Below are positions 1 through 5,779 of a stretch of 5,779 nucleotides of DNA, in pieces. Each line of letters begins with the position of its first letter. Positions within the stretch are counted from its first letter, which is position 1. The DNA is from Bdellovibrionales bacterium. Lineage in GTDB: Bacteria > Bdellovibrionota > Bdellovibrionia > Bdellovibrionales > JAMPXM01. Where the stretch lies: positions 1 to 5,779 of the forward strand of contig SXRI01000221.1 of assembly GCA_005793615.1 (NCBI GenBank), given 5' to 3'. The notes beneath the pieces were generated by a model. That model saw nothing but the letters and a program-made list of their open reading frames with translations, did not search any database and was not told the DNA's origin. The position numbers and the translations under genes are program-made.

Positions 1-76
1 ACCCGGGCGCCATCGAACCGAAATGACCGGGCGGAATGGAACCGATTTGGTCGGGCGCCTTGGTCCGAATTTCGCA
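1..76. mobile_element. Probable terminal repeats of an IS21-family insertion sequence (right-hand end, partial)
   Basis: Three imperfect tandem copies of a 24-base unit start at 4, 28 and 52. Each begins CGGGCG and contains a CCGAAAT, CCGATTT or CCGAATTT core near its end. Read from base 76 on the reverse strand the segment begins TGCGAAATTCGGACC. From memory, this matches the style of IS21-family ends, which start with TG, end with CA and carry several internal repeats bound by the transposase. The forward strand ends in CA at 75-76, giving a candidate boundary. No transposase gene is visible because the body of the element would lie left of the window. The repeat is seen directly; the IS21 assignment is inference. 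It could instead be an unrelated degenerate repeat. Confidence 0.5.
4..75. repeat. Three tandem 24-bp imperfect repeats
   Basis: The copies occupy 4-27, 28-51 and 52-75. All three share the first six bases, and copies 1 and 2 agree at 17 of 24 positions by hand count. The third copy is less similar and fits better with a one-base shift in its second half. The period is a multiple of three, so the repeats stay in frame through the start of the HNH gene. Confidence 0.7.
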
Positions 77-953
77 CCGGGGTCCCTATCTGGAAGAAGG
101 TGTTCAACTCGCAAGTACTTATCTCCGATGCGAGGCCCGCATGGTTGAGCTCTTGAACTTACTTGCTAGTACAAGTGGCTATCTCTATTTTCAATGCCCC
201 AGCCTTAGGCAGTACGCCATCGAAAAATGGGGACTTCCAGAGTACACCGCAGCCGACATGGTAACCGTGGCACGAAAGTCGCTTGAAATTCCTGAGCTCC
301 TTTCGACTCTTCAGCGCGGTCAGACGTCGCTTAGCAAACTTCGGCGCATTTGTTCGGTGATCACTCTTAAGGACAAAGCCGAATGGCTTGACCTCGCTGA
401 GAAAGGTACAAATCGTGATATCGAAAAGGCGGTGGCAGCTGCCCGGCCGCAGCCAGTCGATGAGAGTCTCAACTACAAAGACGACAATCTTTCCGAACTT
501 CGCGTTGGCCTTAATGAGGAAACCAGAAAAAACCTGGAACGCATTCGCGATCTTCTGTCGCAGAAAAATGGTCGAGCCGTCACCCTTTCAGAGTGTCTCG
601 AGCAAATGACTAAGATCGTTCTAGAGAAGATGGATCCGCTCAAAAAGGCCGAGCGTGCGACTAAGCGAAGGGCCGCGAAATGCGAAAAACTTGGCACATG
701 CCAAATCAGGAAGTTCATTCGCGCTCGCCGAAAGCTCCCGGCTAGGGTTGAACATGCCATAAACCTACGTGACCAGGCACAATGTGCACACGTTAATCAC
801 CAAGGACAGCGCTGCCCGAATCGCCGTTGGCTTCATCGACATCATCTTAAACCTGTATCAATGGGCGGCGATGATGGCGTTGCGAACTTGAGGAGTCTCT
901 GTTCGGGTCATCATCGCCTAGTGCATTTTCAAGAAAAGGAGAATCTGTCTTGA
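36..953 (+). CDS. HNH endonuclease-like protein, 5' end uncertain and possibly altered by an IS end
   Basis: The product is a 305-residue protein with a C-terminal HNH nuclease domain. Cys250 and Cys260, the HRHH stretch at 267-270, the GG at 277-278, the NL at 284-285 and Cys289 with His292-His293 form a ββα-metal zinc-bound HNH fold. Residues ~19-140 form a helical domain typical of the multicopy DUF222-like HNH proteins of Bdellovibrio-type and other delta-like bacteria. Residues ~155-225 are a charged helical linker. Family similarity seems to begin only near residue 19. Residues 1-13 are encoded by the putative IS repeats. The ATG at 36 is the first start after an in-frame TGA at 24-26. 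A TTG at 60 is an alternative, and the next in-frame ATG, at 141, would cut into the conserved domain. No good ribosome binding site precedes any of these. The gene may be a 5'-altered copy. The biological role is unknown; DNA cleavage is inferred from the fold only. Confidence 0.75.
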   Translation: MEPIWSGALVRISHRGPYLEEGVQLASTYLRCEARMVELLNLLASTSGYLYFQCPSLRQYAIEKWGLPEYTAADMVTVARKSLEIPELLSTLQRGQTSLSKLRRICSVITLKDKAEWLDLAEKGTNRDIEKAVAAARPQPVDESLNYKDDNLSELRVGLNEETRKNLERIRDLLSQKNGRAVTLSECLEQMTKIVLEKMDPLKKAERATKRRAAKCEKLGTCQIRKFIRARRKLPARVEHAINLRDQAQCAHVNHQGQRCPNRRWLHRHHLKPVSMGGDDGVANLRSLCSGHHRLVHFQEKENLS

Positions 954-1021
954 GTCCGCGTGCGAACCCTGTGCCTCGCGCACCGCCCGAAGCACGGGAC
1001 TAGATATCCACAGAATCTCCA

Positions 1022-1040
1022 CGGTTCTTAGAAAGAACCG
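1022..1040. other. Short perfect inverted repeat (8-bp stem, 3-base loop)
   Basis: CGGTTCTT at 1022-1029 is exactly complementary to AAGAACCG at 1033-1040, around the loop AGA. It lies 69 bases past the HNH stop and upstream of the hemerythrin gene. Neither side is followed by a T run on the strand that would be transcribed, so it is not a classical intrinsic terminator. It could be a weak terminator, an operator for a dimeric regulator, or chance. Confidence 0.4.
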
Positions 1041-1108
1041 ACCGCCTACCACCCCAAATGGTACTCCAATTGACCTATTTTTAGGGTCTCTCGATGAGCA
1101 AGATCATC

Positions 1109-1114
1109 TATAAA
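1109..1114 (+). promoter_or_regulatory. Weak candidate -10 element for the hemerythrin gene
   Basis: TATAAA lies 44 bases before the chosen ATG. A TTGACC hexamer occurs at 1070-1075, but it is 33 bases upstream, too far to act as the matching -35. No other convincing -35 is present at the usual 16-18 base spacing. The call rests on the hexamer alone. Confidence 0.2.
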
Positions 1115-1142
1115 CCCGCCCCAGGAGCCGAAACGTGATTTG

Positions 1143-1147
1143 AGGAG
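1143..1147 (+). promoter_or_regulatory. Ribosome binding site that decides the hemerythrin start
   Basis: AGGAG is followed by ten bases and then the ATG at 1158. A TTG at 1140 is in frame upstream, but it would place this sequence inside the coding region and add six residues that do not belong to the family. The site therefore supports the ATG at 1158. Confidence 0.6.
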
Positions 1148-1157
1148 CCAAGTCCAT

Positions 1158-1595
1158 ATGTCAGACCGAAATTTCGAATTCCTGAAATGGGACGCAGACG
1201 AGTACGGCCTCGGTGTACCTGAAATGGACCACGAGCACCAGGGGCTCGTAGCACTCATCAATGAGCTTGCACGTCTTGCCCGAGACCGCGCCGAGCGCGA
1301 AGAACTGAGAACGGCAATGACAAAATTCATTATCTACGCAAAAATGCACTTTCGCGATGAAGAGAATCTGATGAAGAAAATTCTATTTCCGTTTTATCAA
1401 GAACATCGTGCGGCACACGAGCTGCTTATGCGCAGTCTCAACGAATTTTTTAACATTGTCGATACTGGCGCCGGAATCTTACCAAGATCTTTTTTTATCT
1501 TTCTACGTAATTGGCTCCTCGACCACATCAACAGCGAAGACCGTCTCTATGCCGAGTACCATCGTCGTCAGTCTAAGGTCGCCAGTCCGTTGTGA
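1158..1595 (+). CDS. Bacteriohemerythrin (di-iron oxygen-binding protein)
   Basis: This is a 145-residue single-domain hemerythrin, the usual length for bacterial forms. All seven expected iron ligands are visible: His27 in the MDHEHQ helix, His64 and Glu68 in the HxxxE motif, His83 and His87 in the HxxxH motif, and His123 with Asp128 in the HxxxxD motif. The N-terminal arm has the usual Trp11 and the DEYGLGV stretch. There is no signal peptide or membrane segment, so a soluble cytoplasmic protein is expected. The family reversibly binds O2 at a carboxylate-bridged di-iron site and acts in oxygen storage, delivery or sensing; here the exact role is unknown. The gene sits 51 bases upstream of eutA on the same strand. 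It could be co-transcribed with the eut genes, but a -10-like hexamer in the gap suggests it may be separate. The ATG is supported by an AGGAG site. Confidence 0.93.
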   Translation: MSDRNFEFLKWDADEYGLGVPEMDHEHQGLVALINELARLARDRAEREELRTAMTKFIIYAKMHFRDEENLMKKILFPFYQEHRAAHELLMRSLNEFFNIVDTGAGILPRSFFIFLRNWLLDHINSEDRLYAEYHRRQSKVASPL

Positions 1596-1606
1596 CGCCT
1601 TGTCGC

Positions 1607-1612
1607 TATACT
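1607..1612 (+). promoter_or_regulatory. Candidate -10 hexamer for the eutA-eutBC operon
   Basis: TATACT is one base from the sigma-70 -10 consensus and lies 34 bases before the eutA ATG, giving a short leader. No good -35 is present 16-18 bases upstream, where the sequence is still hemerythrin coding DNA. An activator-dependent promoter would fit, but this is inference. The 51-base gap is too short to hold a cobalamin riboswitch. Confidence 0.3.
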
Positions 1613-1646
1613 AGCTTTCCCAAACAACCTAAGTTACAAGACTGGG

Positions 1647-3089
1647 ATGTCTCTACGTCTGATTGCCTTCGACTTTGGCTCCACCACCTCCAAAGCCCTT
1701 GTGGCCTCGGCGGCCGTAGTAAAAAATGCGGTTACTGGCCGCACTGAAATCCGCAACCTGAAAACCCTCTCGCGCAGTGAACCTGTGTTCACGCCATTTC
1801 AAGGTGAAGAGATCGACGAGAGTCGTTTGCTTGAACTCGTCGACACTTGGCTGACCGCGGAAAGAGCGATTGACAAAATGACCACGGTCGCCGGCGGTGT
1901 CATCATCACAGGACTCGCGGCGAAGAAACGTAATGCCAAGGTGATCGCCGATACCATTCGCAAACGGATCGGCGATGCCGTTGTCGCGGTCGCCGATGAT
2001 CCAAGCAAAGAATCTTGGCTCGCATTCATGGGCTCATGTGCGAGCTTGAGTGAAGCTCATCCCCAAACTCCCTTTGTGAACATGGATATCGGTGGCGGCA
2101 CCACCAACTTGGCCCAGGCGATCAACAGCAGCGTACTGGCGACCGGAAGTTTATGGATCGGCGCTCGTCATTTTCAGTTCGTCCCTGGTTCTTACCGCCT
2201 TCGGGAAATCTCCGCCTACGGCAAACAGGTTTTGCACTATCTGAAAATCAACGCGGAAGTGAACTACGAGATGGATGCCGCGGAGATCGCCAAGATCGTT
2301 GCCTTTTATGTCAACGTTCTTGAGCAAGCGGCGACCGGAAAACTGCGCACTCAAACACGTTTTGTTGAGCAACTCCATTTTCGTTTCTCAGCCAAGGGTT
2401 TGATGCCGGTGATTACTTTTTCCGGTGGCGTGGGCGAACTCGTATATCGACTTCACCGAGGTGAACTGCTCCCCACAACTCCCTATGGTGATTTGGGTGT
2501 GGATTTGGCACGAGGGATTGTCGCATCCCCCCTTCTATCGTGCCACCTGGCCACATTTCTACCGGCGAACCTCGGACGCGCCACAGTGAGCGGACTGGCC
2601 TTTTATGGGGTTGAGGCCTCAGGAGCGACAGTGTATCTGCCGAACCGCGACATTTTGCCTCTGCGCGATTTGCCTCTACTCGGGAAGATTTCCAACAAAA
2701 CAAAAATAGGCGAACTAGAACAACTCATTGCACGTGCTTTGAGCTTTACGGCGGGTGCCTGCCTAAGGGCGGATTGTGAACCAGATTCACTCGATGATCT
2801 TCGCCTCTTGGCGGGAAAAGTCGCGGCAGCCCTAAAATCTTGCAGCAAAAGCTCTAGAAATGGCTATGCAACGGGTGCTCCTCTGATTATCTTCTTAGCC
2901 CAGAATCTCGGTAAAACCTTTGGTCAATATGCAACCGAATGGGGGCGCCTTCCCGTCAATCTGGTCGTTATCGATGAGATTGAAAGTTCGGTCGTCGACC
3001 AAAAGGCTTGTTTCGCATCAGTGTTTCCCTGCAGGAGTGATAATATGTTGGTTTCCTTTTATGGCGGACTGAACGGCGGGTTGAATTGA
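1647..3089 (+). CDS. eutA: EutA, reactivating factor for ethanolamine ammonia-lyase
   Basis: The 480-residue protein matches EutA along its length; the enteric protein is ~467 residues. It has an ASKHA (actin/Hsp70-like) ATPase fold: phosphate-1 loop at 9-14 (DFGSTT), an ITGLAAKKRNAK segment at 87-98, phosphate-2 loop at 147-153 (DIGGGTT) and an adenosine-binding motif at 256-264 (ITFSGGVGE). Further family blocks lie near 311-344 and 412-445. EutA exchanges inactivated cobalamin on the lyase for fresh adenosylcobalamin, using ATP and Mg2+, in the cytoplasm. The gene ends one base before eutBC, which suggests translational coupling of factor and target. The ATG at 1647 is chosen because the phosphate-1 loop follows at once and no in-frame upstream start exists in the gap; its ribosome binding site is weak. 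Oddly, the region after VAVADD (residues 121-131) lacks the glycine-rich ESxIAGxGxGA-type motif that I recall from enteric EutA and has ESWLAFMGSC instead. Confidence 0.92.
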   Translation: MSLRLIAFDFGSTTSKALVASAAVVKNAVTGRTEIRNLKTLSRSEPVFTPFQGEEIDESRLLELVDTWLTAERAIDKMTTVAGGVIITGLAAKKRNAKVIADTIRKRIGDAVVAVADDPSKESWLAFMGSCASLSEAHPQTPFVNMDIGGGTTNLAQAINSSVLATGSLWIGARHFQFVPGSYRLREISAYGKQVLHYLKINAEVNYEMDAAEIAKIVAFYVNVLEQAATGKLRTQTRFVEQLHFRFSAKGLMPVITFSGGVGELVYRLHRGELLPTTPYGDLGVDLARGIVASPLLSCHLATFLPANLGRATVSGLAFYGVEASGATVYLPNRDILPLRDLPLLGKISNKTKIGELEQLIARALSFTAGACLRADCEPDSLDDLRLLAGKVAAALKSCSKSSRNGYATGAPLIIFLAQNLGKTFGQYATEWGRLPVNLVVIDEIESSVVDQKACFASVFPCRSDNMLVSFYGGLNGGLN

Positions 3090-3090
3090 T

Positions 3091-5328
3091 ATGCAGCAAT
3101 TGATTCCCTTGGCAGATATCACCGTCCCGCGCCGCAAAAAAGACAAGCTTTATCAAAGCACCTCACCCGCTAGATTTGCCTTTCATGGTTTGAAAGCCCT
3201 TCTCGGCGCTGCCGACGTTAGCAAGGCCGGAGACCGTAATGCCGCACTGGCCGCGAAAAGCGAAAGCATGCGCGAAGCCGCCCGCGGAATTCTGTCAAGC
3301 CTCACTCTACAACATTTGTACGACCACCCTCTGACCGATGACGAAGGCCGCATTGATTCGATCATGCGGATCAATTATGCGATCGACCTTGAGAAGTTCA
3401 CCACACTCGCGTCGCTTACCTTGAGTGATCTAAAAGATCTTCTGCTTAAAGCGAAGGGTGAGGAAATCAAGGCCATCGGCCGCGCCCTTACGGGTGTCAT
3501 GGTCGCCGCGATCGCCAAATTGCTAGACGTACATGAGCTTATTTTCATCGCCCGGAAGATCGAATGCCGTACTGAGGCGCGTACCATGCTCGGCCAGCGC
3601 GGCGTCTTGGCCTCGCGCCTTCAGCCCAATCACCCGACCGACGATCTCCGCGGCCTCACGCTTCTTACCTACGCCGGGCTTTCGATCGGCTCGGGCGACG
3701 CTTTGATCGGCGTGAATCCTGCCATCGACACGGTCGAAAATATCAGCGCTATATTAAAACACCTCGATATGTTGCGCCGAAAAACCGGTGCTCCCACACA
3801 GATCTGTGTCTTGTCACACATCAAAACGCAGATCACTTGTCTTGAGTTGGGCGCGCCGGTTGAAATCATGTTTCAAAGTTTGGCCGGGACCGAGAGCACT
3901 CTTCTCACTGAGTTCGACGTTTCGGTCGACTTACTTGACCGTGCTTACAGGTTGATGGCTGAACGAGGTCCACTCAAAGAAACCGCCAAACAGTTCATGT
4001 ATTTTGAAACCGGACAGGGAAGCGAATTCACCTACGGAAAGCATAACGGCATCGACATGGCGACAACCGAGGCTCTTTGCTACGGGTTGGCCCGCCGCTA
4101 TGATCCGTTCATGGTGAACAATGTCACCGGTTTTATTGGCCCTGAAACTCACCTCGATAATTTCGAGATGGTCATCTCCAATCTTCAAGATCACTTCATG
4201 GGTAAACTCATGGGATTACCTATGGGCATGGCGCCTTGTTATACGCTTCATTCGAAAATTCTTCTCGAAGGGCAGCAGATGGCCACCGAACTTTTGACCG
4301 CTGCCGGCGCCAACTATTACATGGATGTCTACCTTAACACTGATCGGATGTTGGCCTACTTCGATACGAGTGGACATGACAACCAAACACTGCGCGAAAT
4401 CCATGGAAAAACCACGACACCCGCCTTTCTCAAATGGGCGCTCGAACAAGGCATTTTCGCTCACGACGAAGACGGCGCGATTGTTCGTGGACCGAATTGG
4501 GGTAATGCCCGGCGCTTTTGCACATCGGACATGGAGTTCACGGAACTCGCGCGTGCAACTCCCGCATTCTACGAGTTTAAACACTCAGGCCCTCGTCCGG
4601 TCAGCTGGGTGAGTCGCCAACTGCGTCTCAACCAAGCCGTCTCACGCGACGCCATTGCAAGTGAGTTAGAGCCGCAAAAGCTTTCACCTCCGGTTCGCCG
4701 CGGGCAATCCAAAGCGCGGAAGTACCGCATCGTTGAAACTGGCGCGAAGAACAAAGAGGCACACCTCAATTCACCTGATCTCGGCGCGCATCTTTCCACC
4801 AGCAGTCTCAAGACACTGAAACCCTTGAAAAAGCAGGTTCAGATCGTGATCTCCGATGGCCTCAGTGCCGAAGCTGTACACTATAATGTTCCCAAACTCA
4901 TGAGTGTTTTGGAAGACGGCTTCAATGCGCACAGTGTTTCAATGGCGCCGCCGATCGTGGCTCGCTACGGTCGCGTGAAACTTGGCGAGGAAATTGCGGA
5001 CCGAGTGCAAGCCGAACTCACCATTATGCTGATTGGCGAACGGCCTGGCGGAGATGCCAATTCGGCCCGCAGTCTTTCCGCCTACCTCCTGTATCAGTTG
5101 AAGACTCCGGCGGCACGCAAGGAGGCATCGGAGTTCAGCGGCAATCCCAAGATTCGTTTTGAATACACGGTGATCTCGAATATTTATTCTCCGGGAGGTC
5201 TGCCTCCGACTGAGGCCGGCAGCGTAATCGTGGAGAAATGTCTTGAGATTCTTGATCACTGCGCTGCCGGAAATCGGATCGAGGCATTGCTGAAGAGTAA
5301 AGCCGAGGCACGGATCAAAAACCAGTAA
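3091..5328 (+). CDS. eutBC: Fused EutB-EutC ethanolamine ammonia-lyase (adenosylcobalamin-dependent), divergent active site
   Basis: One uninterrupted 745-residue chain carries both lyase subunits. Residues ~1-476 are EutB (large subunit, TIM barrel) and ~485-745 are EutC (small, cobalamin-binding subunit). The reaction is AdoCbl radical deamination of ethanolamine to acetaldehyde and ammonia. By hand alignment with enteric EutB (from memory), Arg176, Gln178, Asn209, Ser263, Glu274-Phe275, Glu306, Phe348 and Met411 match Arg160, Gln162, Asn193, Ser247, Glu257-Phe258, Glu287, Phe329 and Met392. Asp362 is replaced by Ala381 and Ser295 by Thr314. EutC blocks are PDLGAHL (562-568), SDGLSAEAV (588-596), GRVKLGEEI (627-635), LIGERPG (647-653) and SNIYSPGGLP (696-705). 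The part between 520 and 560 is basic and variable. The start follows eutA by one base. The protein is soluble, with no encapsulation-type N-terminal extension that I can recognise. Family is certain; the substrate is less so because of the altered pocket. Confidence 0.93.
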   Translation: MQQLIPLADITVPRRKKDKLYQSTSPARFAFHGLKALLGAADVSKAGDRNAALAAKSESMREAARGILSSLTLQHLYDHPLTDDEGRIDSIMRINYAIDLEKFTTLASLTLSDLKDLLLKAKGEEIKAIGRALTGVMVAAIAKLLDVHELIFIARKIECRTEARTMLGQRGVLASRLQPNHPTDDLRGLTLLTYAGLSIGSGDALIGVNPAIDTVENISAILKHLDMLRRKTGAPTQICVLSHIKTQITCLELGAPVEIMFQSLAGTESTLLTEFDVSVDLLDRAYRLMAERGPLKETAKQFMYFETGQGSEFTYGKHNGIDMATTEALCYGLARRYDPFMVNNVTGFIGPETHLDNFEMVISNLQDHFMGKLMGLPMGMAPCYTLHSKILLEGQQMATELLTAAGANYYMDVYLNTDRMLAYFDTSGHDNQTLREIHGKTTTPAFLKWALEQGIFAHDEDGAIVRGPNWGNARRFCTSDMEFTELARATPAFYEFKHSGPRPVSWVSRQLRLNQAVSRDAIASELEPQKLSPPVRRGQSKARKYRIVETGAKNKEAHLNSPDLGAHLSTSSLKTLKPLKKQVQIVISDGLSAEAVHYNVPKLMSVLEDGFNAHSVSMAPPIVARYGRVKLGEEIADRVQAELTIMLIGERPGGDANSARSLSAYLLYQLKTPAARKEASEFSGNPKIRFEYTVISNIYSPGGLPPTEAGSVIVEKCLEILDHCAAGNRIEALLKSKAEARIKNQ

Positions 5329-5361
5329 ATTAATTGAAGTCATGTTTTTCAACCAAACCAC

Positions 5362-5367
5362 GAGGGG
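5362..5367 (+). promoter_or_regulatory. Strong ribosome binding site for the aldehyde dehydrogenase
   Basis: GAGGGG stands six bases before the ATG at 5374. It is the best-placed purine-rich site in the window and fixes the start. The 45-base gap from the eutBC stop holds no hairpin terminator, so read-through from the operon is likely. Confidence 0.7.
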
Positions 5368-5373
5368 AAATAA

Positions 5374-5779
5374 ATGAAATATATTGAACCAAATCTTCCC
5401 GGATCTTTAGTTAAGTTCCAAAATCAATATGGCAACTACATCGGTGGCGAATGGACCGAGCCACGAAGCGGTCAGTATTTTGAAGTGATGTGCCCAGTTA
5501 ACGGCAAGCCCTACACCAAGGTAGCGCGCTCGAACGCTCAGGATATTGAACTCGCCGTCGACGCCGCCCATGCTGCCGCCCCCGCCTGGGGTCGCACCAG
5601 TGCCACTGAACGCGCCGGTATTCTTTTACGCATTGCCGATCGCCTGGAGAAAAATCTTGAAATGTTGGCAGTCGCCGAAACTTGGGGCAACGGTAAACCC
5701 GTGCGTGAGACCCTGGCGGCGGATCTTCCCCTTACCGTCGATCACTTCCGTTACTTTGCCGGCGTCATCCGCGCTGATG
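5374..5779 (+). CDS. NAD-dependent aldehyde dehydrogenase, AcoD/ExaC type (5' part, cut by window edge)
   Basis: The first 135 codons of a gene running off the right edge. The N-terminus (MKYIEPNLPG, YGNYIGGEW at 19-27, a CPVNGKPY segment at 40-47, RLEKNLEMLAVAETW at 90-104) is typical of acetaldehyde dehydrogenases of the AcoD/ExaC group, which are about 500 residues long. These cytoplasmic enzymes oxidise acetaldehyde to acetate with NAD+. The catalytic cysteine and glutamate lie beyond the window, so activity cannot be judged. Placement 45 bases after the lyase fits removal of the acetaldehyde it releases, and acetate rather than acetyl-CoA would be the product. This differs from the CoA-acylating EutE used in microcompartment operons. 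One oddity is Gly105, in ETWGNGKP, where most relatives I recall have Asp. Confidence 0.9.
   Translation, partial: MKYIEPNLPGSLVKFQNQYGNYIGGEWTEPRSGQYFEVMCPVNGKPYTKVARSNAQDIELAVDAAHAAAPAWGRTSATERAGILLRIADRLEKNLEMLAVAETWGNGKPVRETLAADLPLTVDHFRYFAGVIRAD

Noticed and set aside
957..998. GC-rich imperfect inverted repeats after the HNH gene (GTGCG/CGCAC and CCCTGTGC/GCACGGG)
   Set aside because: The stems are short, bulged and mutually exclusive, with loops of 14-17 bases and no T run, so they are not convincing as a terminator.
1140..1157. TTG start at 1140 giving a six-residue longer hemerythrin
   Set aside because: The AGGAG site at 1143-1147 would fall inside the coding region, and the extra residues are not part of the family; the ATG at 1158 fits both spacing and homology.
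1596..1646. Possible cobalamin riboswitch before eutA
   Set aside because: The gap is only 51 bases, far shorter than the ~200 bases such a riboswitch needs, and no B12 box is seen.
3091..5328. A diol dehydratase or other B12 mutase instead of ethanolamine ammonia-lyase
   Set aside because: The TIM-barrel blocks (SRLQPN, GVNP, YFETGQGS, GFIGPE, DHFMGKL) and the EutC blocks (SDGLSAEAV, LIGERPG) are specific to EutB and EutC; only the exact substrate is open.
4939..5361. 140-codon open frame on the reverse strand
   Set aside because: It lies almost entirely opposite the well-conserved EutC part of the lyase, has no recognisable domain, and is best explained as a shadow of the coding frame. 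The same applies to the reverse frames at 4216-4584, 2413-2703 and 473-760.
5602..5608. GCCACTG, resembling the B12 box of cobalamin riboswitches
   Set aside because: It is inside the aldehyde dehydrogenase coding sequence, downstream of the B12-dependent gene, and no other conserved riboswitch element surrounds it.
1..5779. tRNA, rRNA, CRISPR array or phage genes
   Set aside because: No cloverleaf-like sequence, rRNA signature, regular spacer-repeat pattern or phage protein was seen; the only tandem repeat is the 24-base unit at the left edge, with no spacers.

Overview
The window looks like a piece of chromosome from a Gram-negative bacterium with roughly balanced GC. The HNH-endonuclease gene at the left resembles a type that is abundant in predatory and delta-like proteobacteria (Bdellovibrionota and relatives). 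That placement is an inference from protein style, not a proven assignment. All real genes read on the + strand.

Left part (1-1157): the first ~76 bases carry three imperfect 24-base repeats that look like the terminal repeats of an IS21-family insertion sequence lying mostly outside the window. An HNH-endonuclease-like gene (36-953) now starts inside that putative IS end, so its first ~13 codons may be IS-derived. A 204-base gap follows, holding one hairpin, a weak -10-like element and the ribosome binding site of the next gene. A bacteriohemerythrin (1158-1595) with all seven canonical di-iron ligands comes next.

Right part (1647-5779): this is an amino-alcohol catabolic operon. eutA encodes an ASKHA-fold reactivase for the B12 enzyme. 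One base after its stop comes a single 745-residue gene that fuses EutB and EutC, the large and small subunits of adenosylcobalamin-dependent ethanolamine ammonia-lyase. It is followed by the first 135 codons of an AcoD/ExaC-type aldehyde dehydrogenase that runs off the right edge. Read together, the lyase would turn ethanolamine (or a related amino alcohol) into an aldehyde and ammonia, EutA would keep the cobalamin enzyme active, and the dehydrogenase would oxidise the aldehyde to a carboxylic acid. No microcompartment shell gene, permease, regulator or cobalamin riboswitch is visible here.

The most interesting signal is the lyase itself. It is a natural EutB-EutC fusion in which most active-site residues are kept, but the position matching enteric EutB Asp362, one of the substrate-binding acids, is Ala381, and the loop around it is rebuilt. 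EutA is also divergent in one normally conserved motif. This may be a distinct subclass of ammonia-lyase with an altered amine pocket or a different substrate.
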